Origin: an uncultured Collinsella sp.
GTDB lineage: Bacteria; Actinomycetota; Coriobacteriia; Coriobacteriales; Coriobacteriaceae
NCBI GenBank assembly: GCA_900539035.1
Contig: UQAU01000017.1
Span: 1 to 43,958, forward strand
DNA length: 43,958 nucleotides
Direction: 5' to 3'
Positions within the stretch are counted from its first letter, which is position 1; each line of letters begins with the position of its first letter. Shown piece by piece: positions 32,505-40,670 of this stretch. Below the pieces are notes generated by a model, which ran no database searches, was not told where the DNA came from, and saw only the letters and a program-made list of their open reading frames with translations. The position numbers and the translations under genes are program-made.

Positions 32505-32563
32505 GTCTTCAAGGACCCGTACAGGTCTTAATACATACATCTAGCTGCCATTAGATGTCTCCC

Positions 32564-32600
32564 AATGGGGCGGTGCGGGTTTTCGCACCGCCCCATTCTT
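32564..32600 (+). terminator. Terminator after arcA copy 1
   Basis: Perfect 14-bp arms aatggggcggtgcg (32564-32577) and cgcaccgccccatt (32584-32597) followed by cttgt. It separates arcA copy 1 from the aminotransferase. Confidence 0.85.
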
Positions 32601-32652
32601 GTATGAGGAACGTCAACTCGATTGGATGACTGCTTTTGTAAGGAGCTTGGCC

Positions 32653-33777
32653 ATGGATATCAAGACAATCGGCGTTGAGGAATGGCTCAACGTTTGGGAG
32701 AAGAGCGCCACGTGGGATATCGCCCAGTCGACGATCTCCTCGCTTGCCATGGGCGAGCTGCGCGCGCTCGACGAGCAGGACGGCGCCACGTTCTACGAGC
32801 GCCTGGATCGCGAGAAGATGAACTACGGCTGGATCGAGGGTTCGCCTGAGTTTAAGGCCGAGGTTGCCAAGCTGTATCGTCGCGAGGTCAATCCCGATCA
32901 CATTCTGCAGACCAATGGCTGCACGGGCGCGAACCTCAACGCCATCATGGCCGTAGTCGAGCCCGGCGACCACGTTATCGCCGAGTGGCCTACCTATGCG
33001 CCGCTCTATGAGATCCCGCGTACGCTTGGCGCCGAGGTCGAGTATTGGGAGCTTTGCGAGGAGCTCGGATGGAAACCCGATATCGAGGAGCTCAAGCGCT
33101 TGGTGCGCCCCAACACCAAGCTCATCTGCATCAATAACGCATCGAACCCCATCGGAACGGTGCTCGATGCCGACACGCTCGGCCAGATTGCCGAGATCGC
33201 CCGCTCGGTTGGCGCCTATGTGCTGTGCGACGAGGTGTACCTGCCGCTTGAGAACACCGAGGACTTTTTGTCGATGGCCGATGTGTACGAGAAAGCCATC
33301 GTCACCAACTCGGTGTCCAAGACCTATTCGACGCCTGCGGCCCGCGTGGGCTGGGTCGTGGCCGACGAAGAGGTGTCCAACCGCATCCGTACCTATCGCG
33401 ATTACACCATGATCTGCGGCGGCGTGTTCAACGATGCCCTGGCGACCTATGTGCTTGAGCACAAGGACAAGATCCTCGAGCGCAATCGCAAGATCGTGTT
33501 TGGAAACCGCGATATCGCACAGGCTTGGATAGACACGCAGCATCGTGTCTCCTGGACGGCCCCGCAGGGTGTGTCCACCTCGTTTATCCAGCTGGACATT
33601 CCCGAGGATGACGAGGAGTTCTGCAAGCGCCTGATGGCCGAGAGGGGAGTGCTGCTGGTGCCCGGCAGCCGCTTTGAGCTTCCCTGCGGCGCACGCCTGG
33701 GCTACTGCGCGAGCGAGGACGTTCTGCGCGAGGGCCTAAGGCTTTTGGGCGAGGCGCTGGCGGAGTTCGATCGCTAG
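32653..33777 (+). CDS. PLP-dependent class I/II aminotransferase
   Basis: Fold-type I aminotransferase of 374 residues from the ATG at 32653 (aaggag upstream). PLP-binding Lys223 lies in NSVSKTYSTPAARVGW; NNASNPIGTVL and CDEVYLPL carry the usual Asn and Asp/Tyr contacts; the carboxylate-binding Arg is probably in GARLGYC near the end. Its amino-acid substrate cannot be read. It sits between two arginine deiminase genes and may act on arginine, ornithine, citrulline or a derived amino acid, but this is only context. A terminator after it suggests its own transcript, read through from arcA or from a weak promoter. Confidence 0.88.
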   Translation: MDIKTIGVEEWLNVWEKSATWDIAQSTISSLAMGELRALDEQDGATFYERLDREKMNYGWIEGSPEFKAEVAKLYRREVNPDHILQTNGCTGANLNAIMAVVEPGDHVIAEWPTYAPLYEIPRTLGAEVEYWELCEELGWKPDIEELKRLVRPNTKLICINNASNPIGTVLDADTLGQIAEIARSVGAYVLCDEVYLPLENTEDFLSMADVYEKAIVTNSVSKTYSTPAARVGWVVADEEVSNRIRTYRDYTMICGGVFNDALATYVLEHKDKILERNRKIVFGNRDIAQAWIDTQHRVSWTAPQGVSTSFIQLDIPEDDEEFCKRLMAERGVLLVPGSRFELPCGARLGYCASEDVLREGLRLLGEALAEFDR

Positions 33778-33830
33778 GATCACGACTCCCTTCGAAGGCC
33801 GTATTCAAATTGGCCGACAATAATCGAAAA

Positions 33831-33865
33831 CGGACCTGTTTCCCTCGGGGATCGGGTCCTTTTTT
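33831..33865 (+). terminator. Terminator after the aminotransferase
   Basis: A two-step stem, ggacc/ggtcc outside (33832-33836, 33855-33859) and tccc/gggga inside, is followed by a six-T run. It closes the aminotransferase transcript. Confidence 0.8.
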
Positions 33866-33869
33866 CTAT

Positions 33870-34195
33870 ACCGAGAAGTCAAGTTGTTACAAATGGAGAC
33901 GCAAGATCGATCGGGTATTCGACGGGCCTTATACTGAGCTTCCGGTGAACGGTATCCAGTGTCTGGTAAACGGTAATCTGTTTGCCAAAAATGAATAGGA
34001 CGAACTTTTTTCTGAATAAAAATCAAAATGGTTGAGACGTAGCGAGAATTGCGAATTCTATTCATATCGTTGCGCGAAATATGCAATTTGAGGGTGGTTT
34101 AACAAAGATTAGTTTCAATCGATTTTTCGGTTAAAAAGGCGTTTAAGCACGTAAATACACTTTATTAAATCAAAGTGTGCCATGCGTGAAGTATA
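33870..34195. other. AT-rich spacer upstream of arcA copy 2 with a reverse-oriented operator pair
   Basis: No gene recognised. aacggta occurs at 33948-33954 and 33969-33975, 21 bases apart. On the minus strand this reads accgtt twice, the same word and spacing as the arcA operators (the 33948 site even matches ataccgttca of arcA copy 1). The rest is A/T-rich without terminator or RNA features. Confidence 0.5.
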
Positions 34196-34203
34196 TGTGT
34201 ATG

Positions 34204-34269
34204 CCGTTCACCCCTCATATAAAACCGTTCGTGGGCGAGGTGGAAGTATGAACTAATTTTGGATATAAA
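34204..34269 (+). promoter_or_regulatory. arcA copy 2 promoter with two ccgttc direct repeats
   Basis: ccgttc at 34204-34209 and 34225-34230 (21 bases apart), then gggcgagg, -35 tggaag at 34241-34246, a 17-base spacer and -10 tataaa at 34264-34269. Positions relative to each other match those of arcA copy 1 exactly. Conserved ttttggatataa surrounds the -10 box in both. Confidence 0.7.
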
Positions 34270-34327
34270 TATGTCGTCAGCAATAACGCCTCACACGGAG
34301 GGGCGCTAACGAATCGGCCCTGACAGG

Positions 34328-35594
34328 GGCCCGAAAGAAAGGTAGGAGGCCATGACGAAAGGTCTGCACGTGCCTTCCGAGATCGGCAAGCTCAGGAAGG
34401 TCTGCCTGCACCGTCCCGGCGACGAGCTCCTCAACCTGCCGCCCGACGAGCTCGAGCGACTCCTGTTCGACGACGTCCCGTTCCTGGAGGTCGCGCAGCA
34501 GGAGCACGACACCTTCGCCCAGATCCTGAGGGACCAGGGCGTGGAGGTCCTCTACCTCGAGAACCTCGTCGCCGAGGTGTTCGACCAGGTCCCCGGCGCC
34601 CGCGCCGAGTTCACCGACCAGTACATCGCCGAGGCCGGCATCCGCGGCCAGCACATGCCGCAGATCGTCCGCGAGAAGCTGGACTCCATCGAGGACAACC
34701 TCGAGTTCGTAAAGAAGACCATGGCCGGCATGACCAAGGCCGAGATCGACCTGCCCCTCACGGCGTCCACGACCCTCGACTCCCTGGTCAACTCCGAGTC
34801 CGAGTCCGACCTGATCATCGACCCGATGCCCAACCTCTACTTCACCCGCGACCCGTTCGCGGTCGTCGGCGAGGGCGTCAACCTCAACCGCATGTACTCG
34901 GTCACCCGCAACCGCGAGACCCTGTACGGCAAGTACGTCTTCAAGTACCACCCCGACTACAAGGACGTCTCCCTGTACTTCCGCCGCGACTGCCAGTTCC
35001 ACACCGAGGGCGGCGACGTGCTGAACATCAACGAGAAGACCCTCGCCGTCGGCATCTCCCAGCGCACCCAGGCCGCGGCCATCGACGTCATGGCCCAGAA
35101 CATCTTCTGGAACTCCGACTCCAAGGTCGAGCGCATCCTGGCCTTCGACATCCCGGTCTCGCGCGCCTTCATGCACCTCGACACGGTCTTCACCCAGATC
35201 GACGTCGATAAGTTCACGATCCACCCCGCCATCATGGGCACCCTGCGCGTCTACGAGCTGACCGCCGGCAAGAACCCGGGCGACGTGAACATCCGCCTGA
35301 TCGAGGACACCCTCGAGCACGTCCTGGAGGACGCCACCGGCGTCGACCAGGTCAAGCTGATCCCCTGCGGCGGCGGCGACCCGATCGCGGCCTCCCGCGA
35401 GCAGTGGAACGACGGCTCCAACACCCTGTGCGTCGAGCCCGGCAAGATCTGCGTCTACGCCCGCAACACCGTCACCAACGACGTGCTGTACAAGGAGGGC
35501 CTGGACCTTCTCGTCGTGCCCTCCGCCGAGCTCTCCCGCGGCCGCGGCGGCCCGCGCTGCATGAGCATGCCCTTCTGGCGCGAGGACCTCTAAG
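34328..35594 (+). repeat. 1267-bp repeat unit, arcA copy 2
   Basis: Second copy of the segment at 31238-32504, apparently identical. Identity begins at ggcccgaaagaaagg, 24 bases before the ATG, and ends one base after the stop codon, so it follows the gene almost exactly. Confidence 0.9.
34352..35593 (+). CDS. arcA: Arginine deiminase, copy 2
   Basis: Identical in protein and apparently in DNA to the copy at 31262 (413 residues, nucleophile Cys403, the same ribosome site). This copy is the one next to ornithine carbamoyltransferase and the YfcC-type carrier, so it is probably the classical pathway copy, while copy 1 stands alone before the aminotransferase. The flanking DNA of the two copies differs, whereas their promoters keep a shared layout; this argues for an older duplication kept identical by gene conversion, or for a recent copy placed behind a pre-existing promoter. 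Confidence 0.96.
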   Translation: MTKGLHVPSEIGKLRKVCLHRPGDELLNLPPDELERLLFDDVPFLEVAQQEHDTFAQILRDQGVEVLYLENLVAEVFDQVPGARAEFTDQYIAEAGIRGQHMPQIVREKLDSIEDNLEFVKKTMAGMTKAEIDLPLTASTTLDSLVNSESESDLIIDPMPNLYFTRDPFAVVGEGVNLNRMYSVTRNRETLYGKYVFKYHPDYKDVSLYFRRDCQFHTEGGDVLNINEKTLAVGISQRTQAAAIDVMAQNIFWNSDSKVERILAFDIPVSRAFMHLDTVFTQIDVDKFTIHPAIMGTLRVYELTAGKNPGDVNIRLIEDTLEHVLEDATGVDQVKLIPCGGGDPIAASREQWNDGSNTLCVEPGKICVYARNTVTNDVLYKEGLDLLVVPSAELSRGRGGPRCMSMPFWREDL

Positions 35595-35603
35595 TCTTTC
35601 CGT

Positions 35604-35636
35604 TTCCGGTGCGGTCCCCCTACAACCGCACCGGTT
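35604..35636 (+). terminator. Hairpin between arcA copy 2 and the carbamoyltransferase gene
   Basis: Arms ccggtgcggt and accgcaccgg around a 9-base loop, followed by tttcgcc, then a small gcccgt-caa-acgggc stem. It may give partial termination so that arcA exceeds the next gene in expression. Confidence 0.7.
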
Positions 35637-35699
35637 TCGCCCGTCAAACGGGCAACACTAATAACTTACGTAATTCATTTTTTCGAAAGGAAACGAACC

Positions 35700-36695
35700 A
35701 TGGGTGTTAACCTCTCCGGCCGTAGCTTCCTCAAGCTCCTCGACCTCTCCACCGAGGAGATCGAGTACTTGCTCAAGCTTTCCAAGAACTTCAAGGACAT
35801 GAAGCGCGCTGGCGTTCCGCACCGTTATCTCGAGGGCAAGAACATCGTCCTGCTCTTCCAGAAGACCTCCACTCGTACCCGCTGCGCCTTCGAGGTCGGC
35901 GGCATGGATCTGGGCATGGGCGTCACCTACCTCGATCCCGGTTCGTCGCAGATGGGCAAGAAGGAGTCCATCGAGGACACCGCCCGCGTTCTCGGCCGCA
36001 TGTATGACGGCATCGAGTTCCGTGGCTTTGCCCAGGACGACGTCGAGGAGCTCGCTGCTAAGTCCGGCGTGCCCGTCTGGAACGGCCTGACCACCGAGTG
36101 GCACCCCACCCAGATGCTCGCCGACATCCTGACTGTCCAGGAGAACTTCAACTACGACATCAAGGGCAAGACCCTCGTCTTCATGGGCGACTGCAAGAAC
36201 AACGTTGCTCGCTCCCTCATGGTCGGCTGCTCCAAGCTCGGCATGAACTTTGTGGCCTGCGGCCCCGAGGAGTGCATGCCCACTGATGACGTCATCGAGG
36301 CCTGCAAGCCCATCGCCGAGGCCAACGGCTGCACCATCAAGCTGACTACCGACGTCAAGGACGGCGTCACCGGTGCCGACGTTATCTACACCGACGTGTG
36401 GGTCTCCATGGGCGAGCCCGACGAGGTCTGGGCCGAGCGCATCGCTCAGCTCACCCCGTATCGCGTTACCTCCGAGGTCATGGCTATGGCCAACCCGGGT
36501 GCCATCTTCCTGCACTGCCTGCCCAGCTTCCACGACACCAACACCACGATTGGCGCCGAGAAGTGCGAGCAGTTCGGCATCACCGAGCAGGAGGTCACCG
36601 ACGAGGTCTTCGAGAGCCCCGCTTCCAAGGTCTTCGACGAGGCCGAGAACCGCATGCACACCATCAAGGCTGTCATGTACGCCACGCTCAAGTAA
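35700..36695 (+). CDS. arcB: Ornithine carbamoyltransferase (catabolic)
   Basis: Converts citrulline and phosphate to ornithine and carbamoyl phosphate in the deiminase pathway (the reverse of the biosynthetic reaction); 331 residues. The carbamoyl-phosphate site is KTSTRTR (55-61), the ornithine site includes SMGE, and FLHCLPSFHD is the family HCLP motif. The ribosome site gaaagg precedes the ATG. The catabolic role is inferred from the position after arcA; sequence alone does not separate arcB from argF. No carbamate kinase gene (arcC), the ATP-yielding partner, lies in this window. Confidence 0.93.
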   Translation: MGVNLSGRSFLKLLDLSTEEIEYLLKLSKNFKDMKRAGVPHRYLEGKNIVLLFQKTSTRTRCAFEVGGMDLGMGVTYLDPGSSQMGKKESIEDTARVLGRMYDGIEFRGFAQDDVEELAAKSGVPVWNGLTTEWHPTQMLADILTVQENFNYDIKGKTLVFMGDCKNNVARSLMVGCSKLGMNFVACGPEECMPTDDVIEACKPIAEANGCTIKLTTDVKDGVTGADVIYTDVWVSMGEPDEVWAERIAQLTPYRVTSEVMAMANPGAIFLHCLPSFHDTNTTIGAEKCEQFGITEQEVTDEVFESPASKVFDEAENRMHTIKAVMYATLK

Positions 36696-36710
36696 GAGCA
36701 TCTAGCATCT

Positions 36711-36746
36711 CGCTCGGGGTGTATTGCTGCACACCCCGAGCGGCTT
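36711..36746 (+). terminator. Terminator after ornithine carbamoyltransferase
   Basis: Perfect 12-bp arms cgctcggggtgt (36711-36722) and acaccccgagcg (36731-36742) followed by gcttt. Confidence 0.85.
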
Positions 36747-36842
36747 TGTCTGGTAAATATCTCGCGTCGGGCGGTGGGCACGGCACGGAAGATCCGCTTC
36801 GCGCGAGAAAGTTAAATGATTTATGAAGGGGGGATGAGAACC

Positions 36843-38321
36843 ATGACTGAGACCGCTAAGAAAAAGCGCGGTATGCCTTCATCGTTCACCATTCTTCTAG
36901 CTCTGCTGGCAATTGTTGCAGTGATTACCGTTATCGTCTCCGGCACGTCCGGCGGCGCGGTTACTGCCGCCCGTCTGAGCGATTTCTGCACCGCCCCGAT
37001 TAAGGGCTTCGCTGACGCTCTGCCCGTCTGCCTCTTCGTTATGATCCTGGGCGGCTTCCTCGGCATGATGACCGAGACCGGCGCTTTGGACAACGGTATC
37101 GCCGTCCTGGTGCAGAAGCTTAAGGGTAACGAGATCATGCTCATTCCCGTGCTGATGCTCATCTTCTCCCTCGGTGGTACCACCTACGGTATGTGCGAGG
37201 AGACCGTTCCCTTCTACGCCCTGCTCGCCGCTACCATGATGGCCGCTGGCTTCGACCCCATGGTCGGCGCCGCTACCGTCCTGCTCGGCGCTGGCTGCGG
37301 CTGCCTGGGCTCCACGGTTAACCCGTTCGCCGTCGGCGCTGCCGTCGACGCTCTGACCGGCGTTGGCATTGAGGTCAACCAGTCCATCATCATCGGCCTC
37401 GGTGCCGTCCTGTGGATTGTCACTACCGCTATGTCCATCGTCTTCGTGATGAACTATGCCAAGAAGGTCAAGGCTGACAAGGGTTCCACCATCCTGTCGA
37501 TGCAGGAGCTCAAGGACGCCGAAGAGGCTCACGGCAAGGCTGCTTCCGAGGTCCACAAGGAGGTCAAGCTCACCGGTCGTCAGAAGGGTGTTCTGATCGC
37601 CTTCGCCTTCACCTTCGTCGTCATGATCGTCGGCTTCATTCCGCTGGCCGACCTCAACGAGGGCGTCGCCAACTTCTTCGACGCTGGCGCTGTCTACGAC
37701 GCCGACGGTAATGCCGTCGTCCAGGGCTGGTCTGCCCTGATCACCGGCCTGCCCATTGGCCAGTGGTACTTCGACGAGGCTTCCACCTGGTTCTTCCTCA
37801 TGGCGGTCCTGATCGGTATCATCGGTGGCCTGTCCGAGAAGCAGATCGTTAACACCTTCATCACCGGCGCTGCCGACATGATGTCCGTTGTTCTCGTCAT
37901 CGCCCTCGCCCGTGGTATCTCCGTCCTCATGGCTAACACCGGCCTCGACGTCTACGTCCTCGACGCTGCCGCCAACGCCCTGGCTGGCCTGTCCGGTGTG
38001 ATCTTCGCTCCCATGAGCTTCCTGGTCTACTTCGGCCTGTCCTTCCTGATCCCCTCGACCTCCGGTATGGCCACCGTCTCCATGCCCATCATGGGACCGC
38101 TGGCTGTTAAGCTTGGCTTCTCGCCTGAGGTCATGGTCATGATCTTCTCCGCCGCCATCGGTGTCGTGAACCTGTTCACCCCGACCTCCGGCGCCATCAT
38201 GGGCGGTCTCGCCCTGGCCAAGATCGAGTGGACGACCTGGCTCAAGTTTGCCCTTAAGCTCATCGTCGCGCTCTCCGTCGTCTGCGCCATCATCCTGACC
38301 GTCGCCTGCGTGTTGATCTAA
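36843..38321 (+). CDS. YfcC family membrane carrier, probable arginine/ornithine exchanger
   Basis: Polytopic transporter of 492 residues with about 12-13 membrane segments, in the YfcC/C4-dicarboxylate anaerobic carrier-like family. Recognisable blocks are VMILGGFLGMMTETGALDNG, GMCEETVPFYALL, GSTVNPFAVG and the repeat-like FLIPSTSGMATVSMPIMGPLA. Of the possible starts, the ATG at 36843 is best spaced from the gaagggggg ribosome site; earlier ATGs at 36816 and 36834 lie before or on it. Position after arcA and arcB suggests arginine import in exchange for ornithine, as ArcD does in other species; the family also moves other amino acids, so the substrate is inferred. Confidence 0.87.
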   Translation: MTETAKKKRGMPSSFTILLALLAIVAVITVIVSGTSGGAVTAARLSDFCTAPIKGFADALPVCLFVMILGGFLGMMTETGALDNGIAVLVQKLKGNEIMLIPVLMLIFSLGGTTYGMCEETVPFYALLAATMMAAGFDPMVGAATVLLGAGCGCLGSTVNPFAVGAAVDALTGVGIEVNQSIIIGLGAVLWIVTTAMSIVFVMNYAKKVKADKGSTILSMQELKDAEEAHGKAASEVHKEVKLTGRQKGVLIAFAFTFVVMIVGFIPLADLNEGVANFFDAGAVYDADGNAVVQGWSALITGLPIGQWYFDEASTWFFLMAVLIGIIGGLSEKQIVNTFITGAADMMSVVLVIALARGISVLMANTGLDVYVLDAAANALAGLSGVIFAPMSFLVYFGLSFLIPSTSGMATVSMPIMGPLAVKLGFSPEVMVMIFSAAIGVVNLFTPTSGAIMGGLALAKIEWTTWLKFALKLIVALSVVCAIILTVACVLI

Positions 38322-38386
38322 GTACCCAACGGGTACCCCACGGAAACCTTGACGATCCTGTAAAGGATCACCTGGTCATCGTCTGT

Positions 38387-38490
38387 CCGGTGGGGTCAAC
38401 CCACCGGTAGACTCCTACCTTTAGCCCCCTTCCGTTCCGTGCGCGGGAGGGGGCGCTCTTGTGTTCCGGCGTTTTACCAAACGCCGGAAC
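38387..38490 (+). terminator. Cluster of three stem-loops after the YfcC gene
   Basis: In order: ccggtggg/cccaccgg (38387-38407); agcccccttcc with ggagggggcgct (38423-38457) followed by ctctt, the best terminator; and gttccggcgttt-tacc-aaacgccggaac (38463-38490), 12 bp perfect. Confidence 0.75.
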
Positions 38491-38503
38491 CGGTCGACGC
38501 TGC

Positions 38504-38725
38504 AAGCCCGCCAGAGCGGCAATCTGACGTTCAATCGTCGGGCATGGCCAAAAGGCCTATGCCCTCCTCTTTCACGTCACCTTGCTCGCTCTGGCGGGCT
38601 TTCGCTGACTTTTGCTCCACCTGCGGCGCTGCCATTGTTGGTGCAGGGGGCTGCTTACTCGCTCTGGTGCCCGTTCGCTGACTTATGCTCCACCTGCGAT
38701 GTTGCCGTTGTTGGTGTAATGGGGC
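38504..38725. repeat. Hairpin with 15-bp arms plus two 73-bp direct repeats
   Basis: Arms aagcccgccagagcg (38504-38518) and its exact complement 38587-38601 enclose an inner gggcatggcc-aaa-aggcctatgccc stem. The right arm begins a unit (ctcgctctgg...ctgac-tt-tgctccacctgcg...ttgttggtg) that starts at 38585 and recurs at 38658, 73 bases later, with point changes. The second copy has lost the match to the left arm. No coding function is apparent in 38460-38930. Confidence 0.65.
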
Positions 38726-38763
38726 GGTGCAATGGGGTCAGGTTAGTTTGCGCCAAAAAGGGG

Positions 38764-38832
38764 AAAGTGCGGTGGAATAGTTCCTGTTTGGCCGTCTTGA
38801 GGGGTTAAACGGGAACTATTTCACCGCAACTT
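38764..38832. repeat. Hairpin with approximately 25-bp arms containing G-U type pairs
   Basis: The left segment (aaagtgcggtggaatagttc...) at 38764-38789 pairs with 38807-38832. At two positions the DNA arms do not match but the RNA would form G-U pairs, which hints that the structure matters at RNA level. It lies about 110 bases before the DUF1846 gene. Confidence 0.65.
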
Positions 38833-38895
38833 ATCGATGGCGTGTTTGGTTGGTGCCTGTTGATGGCCTGGGCTTCGGGAAGGGTCTGCTCCGTT

Positions 38896-38901
38896 ATAAT
38901 C
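38896..38901 (+). promoter_or_regulatory. Probable -10 element before the DUF1846 gene
   Basis: Consensus tataat in ccgttataatcg, about 40 bases before the ATG at 38940. No good -35 box at the standard distance. Confidence 0.45.
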
Positions 38902-38939
38902 GCCTAGGACATTAAATGGAAACGGGACGGGAGCCATAC

Positions 38940-40421
38940 ATGCGCCAGGGTTTCGACAACGCGAAGTATATCGAGCTGCAGGCCGCTCATATTAAGGAGC
39001 GCATCTCGCAGTTTGGCGGCAAACTCTATTTGGAGTTTGGCGGCAAGCTGTTTGACGACTATCACGCGAGTCGCGTGCTGCCGGGTTTTGAGCCGGACAG
39101 CAAGTTCCGCATGCTCAAGAGCATTGCCGATGACGTTGAGGTCATCATCGCGATCAACGCGAACCACATCGAGAAGAATAAGGCCCGTGGCGACCTGGGC
39201 ATTACCTATGACGAGGACGTCTTGCGCCTGGTCGACCTGTTCCGCGGCAATGGTTTTGCTGTCGCGGCCGTGGTCATCACCCAGTACGCCGGCCAGCCCG
39301 CCGCCGATGTGTTCCGCAATCGCCTGAACGCGCTCGGCATTCCCGCCAAGCTGCACTATCCCATCGAGGGCTATCCGCACGACGTCGACCTGATCGTGTC
39401 CGACGACGGCTATGGCAAGAACGAGTTTGTCGAGACCACCCGTCCGCTCGTCGTGGTCACCGCCCCCGGCCCCGGCTCGGGCAAGCTCGCCACCTGCCTG
39501 TCTCAGCTCTATCACGAGCACAAGCACGGCACCGCCGCCGGCTATGCCAAGTTCGAGACTTTCCCGGTCTGGAATCTGCCTCTGACGCATCCGGTCAATA
39601 TTGCCTATGAGGCCGCCACGGCAGACCTCGACGATGCCAATATCATTGATTCGTTCCACCTTGAGGCCTACAACAAGACCACGGTCAACTACAACCGCGA
39701 CGTCGAGGCCTTCCCGGTGGTCCGTGCCCTGATGGAAAAGATCCTGGGCAAGAGCCCCTACCAGAGCCCCACGGATATGGGCGTCAATATGGTCGGCTTT
39801 GCCATCACCGATGACGATGCCTGCCGCGACGCTTCCAAGATGGAGATCGTCCGCCGCTACTTTACCGCGGTCGAAAATGTGCGCCGCACCGGTGTGGGCG
39901 ATGAGCAGGTTGATCGTCTCGAGCTCATTATGAAGAAGGCCGGTATCGACAAGAACTACTCGCCGGCGCGCTCGGCCGCCCTTACCAGGGAGCAGCTGAC
40001 GGGTGGCCCCGTAGGCGCCATGGTCATGCCCGACGGCTCCGTGGTGACCGGCAAGACTTCCACGCGCCTGGGCGCCGCGAGCTCGCTCATCATGAATGCC
40101 CTTAAGCATGTCTCGGGCGTTGACCTTGAGCTCGAGGTCATTAGCGATGAGGCGATCGAGCCTATCAGCAAGCTCAAGACGCATTTCCTGGGTAGCAAGA
40201 ACCCGCGCCTGCACACCGACGAGACGCTTATGGCGCTCTCGATCACCTCGGCAACGAGCGAGACGGCGGCCCGCGTCCTTTCGGGCCTGGAGCAGCTGCG
40301 TGGCTGCGATGCCTTCTTTAGCGTGATCATCTCGCCGACGGACGAGACAGTGTTGCGTAAGCTGGGCATCAACGTGTGCTGCGAGCCCAAGTTCGAGCGC
40401 CGTGGTTTCTTCCATCGCTAA
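38940..40421 (+). CDS. DUF1846 family protein
   Basis: Cytosolic protein of 493 residues, the usual length for this conserved family of anaerobes and Actinobacteria. Recognisable stretches are MRQGFDNAKYIELQAAHIKE at the start, FGGKLYLEFGGKLFDDYHAS, VVVTAPGPGSGKLATCLSQL (a Gly-rich, P-loop-like segment near residue 185) and the C-terminal LGINVCCEPKFERR. I chose the ATG at 38940 (gggag upstream); an ATG eight codons earlier has no ribosome site. Function is not established; the Gly-rich GPGSGK suggests nucleotide or phosphate binding. It is transcribed alone, with a terminator after it. Confidence 0.88.
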   Translation: MRQGFDNAKYIELQAAHIKERISQFGGKLYLEFGGKLFDDYHASRVLPGFEPDSKFRMLKSIADDVEVIIAINANHIEKNKARGDLGITYDEDVLRLVDLFRGNGFAVAAVVITQYAGQPAADVFRNRLNALGIPAKLHYPIEGYPHDVDLIVSDDGYGKNEFVETTRPLVVVTAPGPGSGKLATCLSQLYHEHKHGTAAGYAKFETFPVWNLPLTHPVNIAYEAATADLDDANIIDSFHLEAYNKTTVNYNRDVEAFPVVRALMEKILGKSPYQSPTDMGVNMVGFAITDDDACRDASKMEIVRRYFTAVENVRRTGVGDEQVDRLELIMKKAGIDKNYSPARSAALTREQLTGGPVGAMVMPDGSVVTGKTSTRLGAASSLIMNALKHVSGVDLELEVISDEAIEPISKLKTHFLGSKNPRLHTDETLMALSITSATSETAARVLSGLEQLRGCDAFFSVIISPTDETVLRKLGINVCCEPKFERRGFFHR

Positions 40422-40440
40422 GCCTGGATAAATTGGTCTG

Positions 40441-40482
40441 AAAGGGGCGCATCGGGTATGCATTCGGTGTGCCCCTTTTATC
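40441..40482 (+). terminator. Terminator after the DUF1846 gene
   Basis: aaaggggc(gc) at 40441-40450 pairs with (gt)gcccctttt at 40469-40479, followed by tttta. It starts 19 bases after the stop. Confidence 0.8.
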
Positions 40483-40670
40483 AACAAAGCTACCGTTTAA
40501 CCTAAAAATAGCCCGTTTACCTGCCTATAAGCGATTTGGGCGGTATACAATAACCCTAACTGTTTCATCCTTTTGCGGGGATGCCGCATGATGGATGTTG
40601 CCGGCCATCATGGGGTGTGCCGGTCGCGCACGGTGCAGGTGATGCCCGTGCTCGGTTTGAGGAGGCTGCC

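Noticed and set aside
31118..32512. Long open frame of about 460 codons antisense to arcA (also opposite copy 2)
   Set aside because: It mirrors the real gene; high C/G at third positions removes stops on the other strand. The translation is low-complexity Val/Leu/Asp/Gly with no family features.
33810..33998. 62-codon plus-strand frame after the aminotransferase
   Set aside because: It starts before and reads through the terminator, has no ribosome site and includes the reverse operator pair.
40498..40525. ccgttt repeats before the winged-helix gene as another arcA-type operator
   Set aside because: Spacing is 20 rather than 21 bases, the final base differs, and the region is A/T-rich enough for chance occurrence.
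40581..40670. Longer start for the winged-helix gene
   Set aside because: The extra 30 residues are low-complexity, while an ideal gaggagg site directly precedes the ATG at 40671.
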